From Anoxybacillus tengchongensis (GTDB taxonomy: Bacteria > Bacillota > Bacilli > Bacillales > Anoxybacillaceae), in assembly GCF_014201585.1 (NCBI RefSeq), contig NZ_JACHES010000001.1, positions 310,001 to 374,000 of the forward strand: a DNA stretch of 64,000 bases, in the 5' to 3' direction. Shown in pieces: positions 56,999-64,000 of the stretch (position 1 is the stretch's first letter; every line of letters begins with the position of its first letter). The translations under genes and the position numbers were made by a program. The notes beneath the pieces were generated by a model, which saw nothing but the letters and a program-made list of their open reading frames with translations, was not told the DNA's origin and made no database searches.

Positions 56999-57859
56999 AT
57001 GCCGCGGTTGTATACAGAGCAGCTTTCTGTTGGATATGGCGAACGCGTCATTGTCGACCGATTAACTGTACATATTCCAGATGAAAAAATCACGACAATT
57101 ATCGGGCCGAACGGTTGTGGGAAATCGACGCTGTTAAAAGCGATGACACGCATTATCCGTCATCAAGAAGGCGCAGTCATTTTAGACGGCAAACAAATTT
57201 CGCAAGAGCATACGAAACTGTTAGCGCAAAAAATGGCCATTTTACCGCAAACGCCGGAAAGCCCTGGCGGTTTAACGGTCGGCGAGCTCGTTTCTTACGG
57301 ACGGTTTCCGTATCAAAAAGGATTCGGTCGGCTAACGAAGCGAGACTATGAAGTCATCGATTGGGCGCTTGAAGTGACTGGAACAATCGATTTTAAACAT
57401 CGTTCGGTTGATTCACTATCTGGCGGCCAACGACAACGGGTATGGATTGCGATGGCGCTTGCGCAAGAAACAAATATCATCTTTTTAGATGAGCCGACAA
57501 CATATTTAGATATGGCTCATCAATTAGAAGTGCTCGAATTACTCCAACGTCTGAACCACGAACAAAAACGCACGATCGTCATGGTGCTACATGATTTAAA
57601 TCAAGCGGCTCGCTTTGCTGATTATATGATCGCGATGAAAGACGGAAAAATTGTTCAAGCGGGAACGTGCGAACAAGTGATGACGCCAGATGTATTACGA
57701 CATGTGTTTCATATTGACGCGGAAATCGGTCGTGACCCCCGAACAAACAAACCAATTTGTATCACATACCATTTAATAAAAGGAGATGCACAACATGTTG
57801 AAAAAACGAATGATGTCCATTCTTCTTTTGTTCGTCCTCATCTTGAGTGCGTGCGGTAA
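56999..57859 (+). CDS. Ferric-siderophore ABC transporter ATP-binding protein
   Basis: A 286-residue FecE/FhuC-type ATPase. It has Walker A GPNGCGKSTLL (about 36-46), Q-loop LPQTPESPGG, ABC signature LSGGQRQR, Walker B NIIFLDEPT and the H-loop MVLHDLNQ. It powers the two permeases downstream. ATG 56999 follows AAGGGGG. Its 3' end overlaps the binding-protein gene by 65 bases, so the last 20 or so residues extend past the usual family end. Fur boxes lie just upstream. Confidence 0.93.
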   Translation: MPRLYTEQLSVGYGERVIVDRLTVHIPDEKITTIIGPNGCGKSTLLKAMTRIIRHQEGAVILDGKQISQEHTKLLAQKMAILPQTPESPGGLTVGELVSYGRFPYQKGFGRLTKRDYEVIDWALEVTGTIDFKHRSVDSLSGGQRQRVWIAMALAQETNIIFLDEPTTYLDMAHQLEVLELLQRLNHEQKRTIVMVLHDLNQAARFADYMIAMKDGKIVQAGTCEQVMTPDVLRHVFHIDAEIGRDPRTNKPICITYHLIKGDAQHVEKTNDVHSSFVRPHLECVR

Positions 57860-58727
57860 CGAAGCAGCAGAAAACGAACAAGAAAAGGCAACAAAAGAAA
57901 CGAACGAACCAAAAACGATGACGTATCAATCAGAAACAGGTCCAGTTGAAGTGCCTACACATCCGAAGCGTGTTGTTGTTTTATCATCATTTTTAGCAGG
58001 TAGTGTGATGGCGTTAGATGTGCCAATTGTTGGTGTGGACTCTTGGGCAAAAATGAACCCGCGTTATGAGCCATATTTAAAAGATGCAAAAGAAGTAACA
58101 GATGAAAGTTTAGAACAAATAATCGAGCTTGAGCCAGATTTAATTATTGCAGCGTCAACAAACAAAAACTTAGATAAATTAAAAGAAATTGCTCCAACGG
58201 TCACATATACGTACGGAAAAGTAGACTATTTAACACAACATTTAGAAATTGGAAAGTTATTAAATAAAGAAGAAGAAGCGAAAAAATGGATCGACGACTT
58301 TAAAAAACGGGCACAAGAAGCCGGTGAAAAAATTCGTGCAAAAATTGGTGAGGATGCAACGGTTTCGGTCATTGAAAATTTCGATAAGCAATTGTATGTG
58401 TTCGGCAACAACTGGGGTCGCGGAACAGAAATTTTATATCAAGAAATGAAATTAAACATGCCAAAAGCAGTAGAAGAACATGCGTTAAAAGATGGATACT
58501 ATGCAATTTCACTCGAAGTGCTTCCGCAATTTGCCGGCGATTACGTCATTTTCAGCAAAAATGCAGATGGCGACCTTTCATTTACAGAAACAGAAACGTA
58601 TAAAAATATTCCAGCAGTAAAAAACAATCGCGTCTTTGAAGCGGATGCAAAAGAATTTTACTTTAACGATCCAATTACATTAGAATACCAGCTTGAGTTT
58701 TTCAAAAAGCACTTTTTAGGAGAGTAA
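57795..58727 (+). CDS. Iron-siderophore ABC transporter substrate-binding lipoprotein
   Basis: A 310-residue lipoprotein: signal peptide with lipobox ILSAC (Cys20), an Asn/Glu/Lys-rich linker, then a FhuD/FepB-type fold. VPTHPKRVVVLSSFLAGSVM, then ELEPDLIIAAS and VTYTYGK are typical of this class (similar to YfiY). ATG 57795 lies 9 bases after AAAAGGAG; ATG 57786 is too close. It would capture ferric siderophore outside the membrane and deliver it to the permease pair. The exact siderophore is not readable. Confidence 0.92.
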   Translation: MLKKRMMSILLLFVLILSACGNEAAENEQEKATKETNEPKTMTYQSETGPVEVPTHPKRVVVLSSFLAGSVMALDVPIVGVDSWAKMNPRYEPYLKDAKEVTDESLEQIIELEPDLIIAASTNKNLDKLKEIAPTVTYTYGKVDYLTQHLEIGKLLNKEEEAKKWIDDFKKRAQEAGEKIRAKIGEDATVSVIENFDKQLYVFGNNWGRGTEILYQEMKLNMPKAVEEHALKDGYYAISLEVLPQFAGDYVIFSKNADGDLSFTETETYKNIPAVKNNRVFEADAKEFYFNDPITLEYQLEFFKKHFLGE

Positions 58728-58750
58728 TATAAAAGAAGGAGGAGTTCGTC

Positions 58751-59764
58751 GTGAATTCCTCTTTCTTTATGTATGGAGAAAAAGAGGGGATGCATATGCT
58801 AAAAAAATTTTCGCTCGCTTTCATTGTATTTATTGCGACATTTATTGGAGCGATTGTCGTCGGGGCAGCCGAAACGACAATGAAAGACGTATGGCTAGCT
58901 GTCACGGCACCGAAGACAAACGAAGTTGCAACGATGATTTATGAAGTTCGTTTGCCACGTGAAGTCGCAGCGGTCGTCGTGGGGGCAGCTTTAGCTGTCG
59001 CTGGCGCCATTATGCAAGGGATGACACGAAATCCGCTCGCAGATCCTGGACTTATTGGTTTAACCGCAGGGGCGAATGCTGCGTTAGCGGTGATGTTTGC
59101 GTTTTTTCCTTCCGCTACATATATGCAAACCGTATTCGCTTGCTTTGTCGGAGCGGCCTTTGGTAGCTTGCTTGTATTCGGTATTGGCGCAAAGCAATTT
59201 TCACCGTTTCGTATTGTACTAGCTGGTGCCGCGATTTCTACCTTCTTATATGCGGTCGCAGAAGGGATTGGACTCATATATAAAGTGTCAAAAGATGTAT
59301 CGATGTGGACAGCTGGTGGGATGATGGGGACGACATGGCATGAACTGAAAATCGTTACCCCATTCATTTGTTTCGCGTTGCTTTTCGCTTTTTGGCAAAG
59401 TCGACAGTTAACGATTTTAAGTATGAGTGAAGAAGTAGCTGTCGGACTTGGCCAGCAACTGACGCGTGTAAAAACGATTCTTTTTTTCATCGTTATTGTA
59501 CTAGCTGGTGCGTCTGTCGCGCTTGTTGGCAACTTAGCGTTCGTCGGTTTAATGATTCCCCATCTCGTTCGCTCGCTCGTCGGAACAGATTATCGCTTTA
59601 TTTTGCCGATGAGCGCGATCGGTGGGGCAACGTTTATGTTGTTTGCAGATACAATCGCACGAATGATTCATGCACCATATGAGACACCCGTTGTTGCAGT
59701 TGTGGCGGTTATGGGGCTTCCGTTTTTTCTTTTCATTGTGCGTAAAGGAGAGAAAATGTTATGA
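58751..59764 (+). CDS. Ferric-siderophore ABC transporter permease 1
   Basis: A FecCD-family permease with about nine hydrophobic helices, including RLPREVAAVVVGAALAVAGA and the coupling motif region GNLAFVGLMIPHLVRSLVG. GTG 58751 has AGGAGGAG upstream and gives 337 residues; ATG 58796 (GAGGGG upstream) gives 322 and lacks the non-hydrophobic N-terminal 15 residues. I keep the longer start because of its ribosome site but regard it as open. The end overlaps the next permease by 4 bases. Confidence 0.92.
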   Translation: MNSSFFMYGEKEGMHMLKKFSLAFIVFIATFIGAIVVGAAETTMKDVWLAVTAPKTNEVATMIYEVRLPREVAAVVVGAALAVAGAIMQGMTRNPLADPGLIGLTAGANAALAVMFAFFPSATYMQTVFACFVGAAFGSLLVFGIGAKQFSPFRIVLAGAAISTFLYAVAEGIGLIYKVSKDVSMWTAGGMMGTTWHELKIVTPFICFALLFAFWQSRQLTILSMSEEVAVGLGQQLTRVKTILFFIVIVLAGASVALVGNLAFVGLMIPHLVRSLVGTDYRFILPMSAIGGATFMLFADTIARMIHAPYETPVVAVVAVMGLPFFLFIVRKGEKML

Positions 59765-60771
59765 TCGTACCTCAGTTACGAAAAAAACAGCGCATCATTT
59801 TGCTCGTTTTGCTTATGTTCATTTGCATGACGGCCATCATCAGCATGGGGACAGGCTATTCCTCTTTATCTTTCGATCGGCTCATGCCGGTGCTATTAGG
59901 TGAAGGGACGTTTAAAGAACAGTTCGTTCTTTTCTCCATTCGCTTACCACGCATCGCGATCACGTTGCTTGCAGGAATGGCATTAGCGTTATCAGGTGCG
60001 CTTTTACAAGTCATTATGCGCAACGATTTAGCCGATCCAGGTGTCGTCGGTATAAACGCTGGTGCTGGTGTGGCGGTTGCTCTGTTCTTTTTATTTATTC
60101 CGATTCAAGCTCTATCGTTTGCTTATATCATTCCGCTTGTTGCCTTTTGTGGTGCGCTACTTACAGCCATCCTCATTTATGCGTTATCATACAATAAACA
60201 AACAGGACTTCAACCGATTCGACTTGTGTTAATCGGGATCGGTTGCGCAACAGCGTTTTCAGGATTCATGATTGTGCTCGTTTCAGGTGCTGATCGCACG
60301 AAGGTTGATTTTATTGCGAAATGGTTAGCCGGAGGCATTTGGGGAACGGATTGGGCGTTTGTGCTTGCTTTATTGCCATGGCTTATTATTCTTGTCCCAT
60401 TTGTTTTATATAAAGCTCATCGTCTTAATGTATTGCAATTGAGCGACCCGGTAGCGATCGGCATCGGGCTATCACTTGATCGGGAACGACTTGCTTTATT
60501 GCTTACAGCGGTCGCACTTGCTGCATCGGCAGTGTCCGTTACAGGAGGTATCGCATTTGTTGGTTTAATGGCGCCACACATTGCTCGTGCGCTTGTTGGA
60601 CCGCGCAATGAGTTAAGCTTACCTGTCGCCATGCTGATGGGCGGTGCGTTGTTATTGCTTGCTGATACGATTGGACGAAATCTTATTGAACCGGACGGTC
60701 TTCCTGCCGGTGTGCTCGTATCGCTCATCGGTGCACCTTATTTTGTTTATTTATTATGGAAAAAGAAATAA
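59761..60771 (+). CDS. Ferric-siderophore ABC transporter permease 2
   Basis: The second FecCD-family subunit, 336 residues with about nine to ten helices. It has RLPRIAITLLAGMALALSGA and GGIAFVGLMAPHIARALVG at the positions matching the partner. The two permeases form the membrane channel as a heterodimer. ATG 59761 overlaps the previous stop. The gene ends 18 bases before the BirA operator of bioF, with no clear terminator between, so readthrough is possible. Confidence 0.93.
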   Translation: MIVPQLRKKQRIILLVLLMFICMTAIISMGTGYSSLSFDRLMPVLLGEGTFKEQFVLFSIRLPRIAITLLAGMALALSGALLQVIMRNDLADPGVVGINAGAGVAVALFFLFIPIQALSFAYIIPLVAFCGALLTAILIYALSYNKQTGLQPIRLVLIGIGCATAFSGFMIVLVSGADRTKVDFIAKWLAGGIWGTDWAFVLALLPWLIILVPFVLYKAHRLNVLQLSDPVAIGIGLSLDRERLALLLTAVALAASAVSVTGGIAFVGLMAPHIARALVGPRNELSLPVAMLMGGALLLLADTIGRNLIEPDGLPAGVLVSLIGAPYFVYLLWKKK

Positions 60772-60788
60772 ACGTATGATACGATAAG

Positions 60789-60817
60789 TGTAAACTTTTT
60801 TGTTTATAAGGTTTACA
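60789..60817. promoter_or_regulatory. BirA operator upstream of bioF
   Basis: TGTAAAC (60789-60795) and GTTTACA (60811-60817) are perfect inverted arms 15 bases apart, matching BirA sites in biotin operons. TATGAT at 60775-60780, 8 bases upstream, may be the -10 box. The window's birA (24739-25719) has the DNA-binding domain needed. Confidence 0.82.
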
Positions 60818-60835
60818 AAAAGGGGGAGAGGTGCA

Positions 60836-62005
60836 TTGTGGGAGGAATTGCAATTACATATCGAACAACTTGCGGGCAAAGCGCAAAAACGAACATTAGT
60901 CAAAACAGAAAGTGACGGTTGTTTTATACATATGGACGGGCGTCATCTATTTAATTTGTCATCGAACAACTATTTAGGTCTCGCAAATGACGAACGGTTA
61001 ATTCATGCGAGCATCGAAGCAACAAGAAGATACGGCGTTGGAGCGACTGCTTCACGCCTTGTCGTTGGAAATCATCCGCTGTATGAACAAGCAGAAGAAG
61101 CGTTGATCCGTTGGAAAGGTTGTGAAGCCGCACTTATCGTCAATAGTGGATACACAGCAAATATCGGCATTCTTTCTTCTTTAGCAGGACGAGATGCAAT
61201 TATTTTCAGCGACAAATGGAATCATGCAAGCATTGTGGATGGCGCGATATTAAGCCGGGCGGAAGTGAGACGCTATCGCCATGCCGATATGGACCATTTA
61301 GAGACGTTATTAAAGAAAGCAGAGAGACATAAACGGAAAATCATTGTGACGGATACAATTTTCAGTATGGACGGAGATGTTGCACCGTTACGTGATCTCG
61401 TTATGTTAAAAGAAACGTACGGTGCCATGCTCGTCGTGGATGAAGCACATGCGAGTGGTGTATATGGGAAAAATGGAGAAGGAATGGCTCACGAACTTCA
61501 ACTCGCACAACATATTGACATACATATGGGGACATGTAGTAAGGCGCTTGGTGCATATGGGGCATACGTCACTGGAAAACGCGTCTTTATTGATTATTTG
61601 ATGAACACGATGCGTCCATTTATTTTTACAACCGCATTACCTCCAAGCGTTCTCGGTGCCATTTGTGCAGCTGTTGATATTGTGCAACACGAGATTACAT
61701 TGCGTCACCATTTACATGCATTAAGCAATTACTTCCGTACACGTCTTCAACAGGTAGGGTTTCATATTGGTGAAAGCACGACGCACATTGTACCAATCAT
61801 TGTTGGCGACAACGAACGGGCGCTTGCGTTTAGTGCTCAATTGCGCGAGCGTGGTATTGCTGCTGTTGCGATTCGCCCACCAACTGTACCAGAAGGCACA
61901 GCGCGCATTCGTTTTTCACTCATGGCGACGATGACAAACCAACAAATTGATTGGGCGCTTTCGCATATTTTTGAAGTTGGAAAAGAAATGGGGCTGATCG
62001 CATGA
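60836..62005 (+). CDS. bioF: 8-amino-7-oxononanoate synthase
   Basis: BioF condenses pimeloyl-ACP (or CoA) with alanine on PLP, the first ring-forming step of biotin synthesis. The start is TTG 60836 after GGGGGAGAGG, giving 389 residues. It has [38 protein letters not shown] and the PLP lysine in [11 protein letters not shown] (Lys236). A close homologue, 2-amino-3-ketobutyrate CoA ligase, shares this fold, but the BirA operator and the bioH/bioC neighbours settle the role. It overlaps the next gene by 4 bases. Confidence 0.95.
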   Translation: MWEELQLHIEQLAGKAQKRTLVKTESDGCFIHMDGRHLFNLSSNNYLGLANDERLIHASIEATRRYGVGATASRLVVGNHPLYEQAEEALIRWKGCEAALIVNSGYTANIGILSSLAGRDAIIFSDKWNHASIVDGAILSRAEVRRYRHADMDHLETLLKKAERHKRKIIVTDTIFSMDGDVAPLRDLVMLKETYGAMLVVDEAHASGVYGKNGEGMAHELQLAQHIDIHMGTCSKALGAYGAYVTGKRVFIDYLMNTMRPFIFTTALPPSVLGAICAAVDIVQHEITLRHHLHALSNYFRTRLQQVGFHIGESTTHIVPIIVGDNERALAFSAQLRERGIAAVAIRPPTVPEGTARIRFSLMATMTNQQIDWALSHIFEVGKEMGLIA

Positions 62006-62682
62006 ACGTGTTATTATTGCCTGGGTGGGGGATGAAAAGTGACGTTTTTACCCCGCTCATTGAAGCGCTTCAGCTAAATGATGTCACGATCGTTGAATGG
62101 GAGCATATGCGCGATGTGAATCATTTTTTGGCGAAAGCCAAAGAAGCGTTGCACGCTCCTTCGCTTGTTATCGGTTGGTCTCTTGGATCGCTTGTCGCTT
62201 TACAACTCGGTATGCACCCGTATGTTACGCATCTTGTATGTATTGGTGGCACAAGCCGATTTACAACATCAGAAAATTATCATGCAGGTTGGCATGCGCG
62301 TGTTGTTGAGCGTATGAAAGTACAATTAGTGAGACAAACAAATAAAACGATTCAGTCGTTTATTGATATGTTGTGGGGAGAGAAAGAAGCACGACCATTT
62401 CCACATATGCATGATCGAACGTCTGACTTGTTGCTTGGATTAGATTATTTACTAGCGACAGATGTACGAGACCAGCTACAACAAATGGATGTGCCAATTT
62501 TACTTATTCACGGTGAACAAGATCGCATTTGCCCTCCCCAAGCTGCGCAGTATATATACGAGCGAACAAGGAATTGTACGTTGACGCTTTTACGAAACGT
62601 CGGACATGCACCACACGTCACGCAACCATATGCGTGCGCTCATGTCATTCAAACATGGTTAGGCGGTGGAAGCAATGATTGA
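62002..62682 (+). CDS. bioH: Pimeloyl-ACP methyl ester esterase, BioH-like
   Basis: A 226-residue alpha/beta hydrolase. It begins [16 protein letters not shown], with the nucleophile in GWSLGS (Ser about 57), an acid in [12 protein letters not shown] and a catalytic His in NVGHAPHV. E. coli BioH frees pimeloyl-ACP from its methyl ester, made by the BioC route; placement between bioF and bioC supports the same job. Sequence alone would fit other esterases. ATG 62002 overlaps the bioF stop. Confidence 0.88.
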   Translation: MNVLLLPGWGMKSDVFTPLIEALQLNDVTIVEWEHMRDVNHFLAKAKEALHAPSLVIGWSLGSLVALQLGMHPYVTHLVCIGGTSRFTTSENYHAGWHARVVERMKVQLVRQTNKTIQSFIDMLWGEKEARPFPHMHDRTSDLLLGLDYLLATDVRDQLQQMDVPILLIHGEQDRICPPQAAQYIYERTRNCTLTLLRNVGHAPHVTQPYACAHVIQTWLGGGSND

Positions 62683-63442
62683 TAAACAGTTGATGCAAAA
62701 ACGATTTAGCGAACGAGCAAAAACGTACGATCAGTTTGCCAACGTACAAAAAAAGATGGCACATAAATTAATGATGCATATCGCTCGCCCGCCAAAAACG
62801 ATTTTAGAAATCGGATGTGGTACAGGATATTTAACGAAGTTGTTACACGATGCGTATCCGCATGCGAAGCTAACAGCTGTTGACATCGCACCCGGTATGA
62901 TTGAGACAGCGAAACAAAGGCTCGGTGCGACGTCAATAACATGGCGATGTGCGGATGTGGAAGAAGTAACGTTTCATGAGACGTACGATTTAATTATTTC
63001 CAACGCAACGTTCCAGTGGTTCACCGAGCCAAAACAAACAATTGCTAAACTTGTCAAACAACGAAACAACGGAGGGCAACTTCTTTTTTCAACGTTTGGC
63101 AACGGCACGTTTCACGAGTTGCACACCTCATTTGCTTACGCTTTAGCGAAACAACATATTCATGAGCCGCTTCGCATCGGCCCGTCGTTTCCAACGTTTT
63201 CTGAGTGGCTTCGTATGCATGCACATGCTCGTGGACATGAACAGTTTGAAGTCGAATATTTTCCATCTGTACGCGATTTTTTCTTATCCCTTCGTCATAT
63301 CGGCGCAACAAATAGTACGTCTGGACGTTATTGCCAACGCCCGTCTGTGTTTAAAACGATGATGAACGAATACGAAAGCCGATTTGCTGAACATGGCTTC
63401 ATTCGTGCGACATATCATTGCATTTGGATTGACATCACTTAG
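62675..63442 (+). CDS. bioC: Malonyl-ACP O-methyltransferase BioC
   Basis: BioC methylates malonyl-ACP with SAM so that fatty acid enzymes can extend it to pimeloyl-ACP methyl ester. The 255-residue protein has the N-terminal [19 protein letters not shown] and SAM loop [15 protein letters not shown] (about 43-57), followed by [10 protein letters not shown] and [12 protein letters not shown] 62675 follows AGGCGGTGG; a GTG at 62666 is possible. It overlaps bioH by 8 bases and meets speD tail to tail with an 8-base overlap. Confidence 0.93.
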   Translation: MIDKQLMQKRFSERAKTYDQFANVQKKMAHKLMMHIARPPKTILEIGCGTGYLTKLLHDAYPHAKLTAVDIAPGMIETAKQRLGATSITWRCADVEEVTFHETYDLIISNATFQWFTEPKQTIAKLVKQRNNGGQLLFSTFGNGTFHELHTSFAYALAKQHIHEPLRIGPSFPTFSEWLRMHAHARGHEQFEVEYFPSVRDFFLSLRHIGATNSTSGRYCQRPSVFKTMMNEYESRFAEHGFIRATYHCIWIDIT

Positions 63443-63457
63443 GTGGTGTCATGTTTT
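63431..63457 (+). terminator. Terminator of the bioF-bioH-bioC operon
   Basis: GACATCAC (63431-63438) pairs with GTGGTGTC (63443-63450; one T-G pair), loop TTAG, then ATGTTTTTT. It contains the bioC stop and the end of converging speD. Confidence 0.7.
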
Positions 63458-64000
63458 TTCCATAAAAAATTTCATCCATTTCAATGCGCAATTTATGTGT
63501 AATTGCTTCAACTTCTTCTTTTGTCAGTTGATCTTTTGACAACTCAAACAAATAGCTGTCTAAATCAAACTCGCGCAATTTGCATTTTGTATGAAAAATA
63601 TGTTCTTGATACACGTTCACGTCAATCATATCGTATTGTTTCCGAATGTCGTCAGGAATGTAGTTTTGAATCGATGTAATATCGTGATCAATAAATAATT
63701 TTTTTCCAGAAATGTCGCGTGTAAATCCACGCACACGATAGTCGATAATCATAATATCGGTCTCAAACGAACGAATTAAATAATCGAGCGCCTTTAACGG
63801 TGAAATTTCTCCACACGTGGCGACATCAATATCCGCCCGAAACGTGCTAATCCCATCGTTCGGATGATATTCAGGATATGTATGCACTGTAATATGACTT
63901 TTATCGAGCGCACAAACGACCGCTTGCGGCACAGGCGGCTCTTCTTTCGGCACTTCAATCGGCCCTTCTGATATAAGCATCGTGACGCTCGCCCCTTGTG
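63435..64000 (-). CDS. speD: S-adenosylmethionine decarboxylase, E. coli type (partial)
   Basis: SpeD decarboxylates SAM to supply aminopropyl groups for spermidine. It is a pyruvoyl enzyme made by self-cleavage before a serine, seen here in [12 protein letters not shown]. The rest ([32 protein letters not shown]-like [17 protein letters not shown], and IFYGKNM at the end) is very like E. coli SpeD and longer than the short class in B. subtilis. The frame stays open to the window edge (codons for QGASVT before the ATG at 63980), so that ATG is not the start; the N-terminal part lies outside. Confidence 0.93.
   Translation of the reverse strand, partial: QGASVTMLISEGPIEVPKEEPPVPQAVVCALDKSHITVHTYPEYHPNDGISTFRADIDVATCGEISPLKALDYLIRSFETDIMIIDYRVRGFTRDISGKKLFIDHDITSIQNYIPDDIRKQYDMIDVNVYQEHIFHTKCKLREFDLDSYLFELSKDQLTKEEVEAITHKLRIEMDEIFYGKNMTPPK

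Noticed and set aside
63978-63980. Start codon of speD at 63980
   Set aside because: The frame continues to the window edge and its residues match E. coli SpeD, so this ATG is internal.

Overview
The window is chromosomal DNA from a spore-forming member of the Bacillaceae. The gene order from cheR to dnaD, nth and a class A penicillin-binding protein is the Bacillus subtilis order (cheR-aroC-aroB-aroH-trpEDCFBA-hisC-tyrA-aroA, ypiA-ypiB-ypiF-qcrABC-ypjAB, ypjD-dapB-mgsA-bshB1-bshA-cca-birA-panBCD-dinG-ypmA-ypmB-aspB-asnS-dnaD-nth-ypoC-pbp-recU). Spore genes (sspM, ypjB), bacillithiol genes and a TRAP-type trp leader point the same way. Codon choice and protein sequences look most like Anoxybacillus or Geobacillus; that genus call is inference.

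Region 1 (1-13212) is the aromatic amino acid supraoperon. It opens with cheR and three common-pathway genes. A promoter inside the end of aroH feeds a leader with exactly eleven (G/T)AG triplets, an antiterminator and a terminator, followed by trpEDCFBA, hisC, tyrA and aroA, mostly with overlapping ends. Region 2 (13275-20184) holds the TPR protein YpiA, YpiB and YpiF, the menaquinol:cytochrome c reductase operon qcrABC, YpjA, YpjB and a YitT-family membrane protein. Region 3 (20204-28044) is a housekeeping operon for lysine/diaminopimelate (dapB), methylglyoxal (mgsA), bacillithiol (bshB1, bshA), tRNA CCA addition and biotin ligase/repressor (birA). It is followed by panBCD behind a leader with a pan-motif-like hairpin and an intrinsic terminator.

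Region 4 (28075-40103) contains dinG, a degenerate metallo-beta-lactamase-like protein absent from the B. subtilis order, ypmA, tseB/ypmB, aspB, asnS, dnaD, nth, ypoC and the convergent pbp-recU pair. Region 5 (40188-44259) is more accessory: a SulP anion transporter co-transcribed with a cysteine-free ArsR-family regulator behind a perfect palindrome, then small spore and hypothetical genes (sspM, yppF, yppG) and an Hsp20 gene. Region 6 (44384-56894) has glpD with an attenuator leader, EcsC, a second Hsp20, a duplicated-domain lipoprotein, a membrane diguanylate cyclase, an M29 aminopeptidase, glycerate kinase, a globin-coupled chemoreceptor and a GGDEF-EAL protein. Region 7 (56905-64000) is a Fur-box-preceded ferric-siderophore ABC importer, then bioF-bioH-bioC behind a BirA operator, and the end of an E. 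coli-type speD that runs off the window.

No tRNA, rRNA, insertion sequence, CRISPR array or prophage was seen. The best candidates for something not well described are the SulP-ArsR unit, the 25-base repeats flanking the globin receptor gene, the inverted repeat just downstream of the ypmA promoter and the metal-site-less hydrolase-like protein after dinG.
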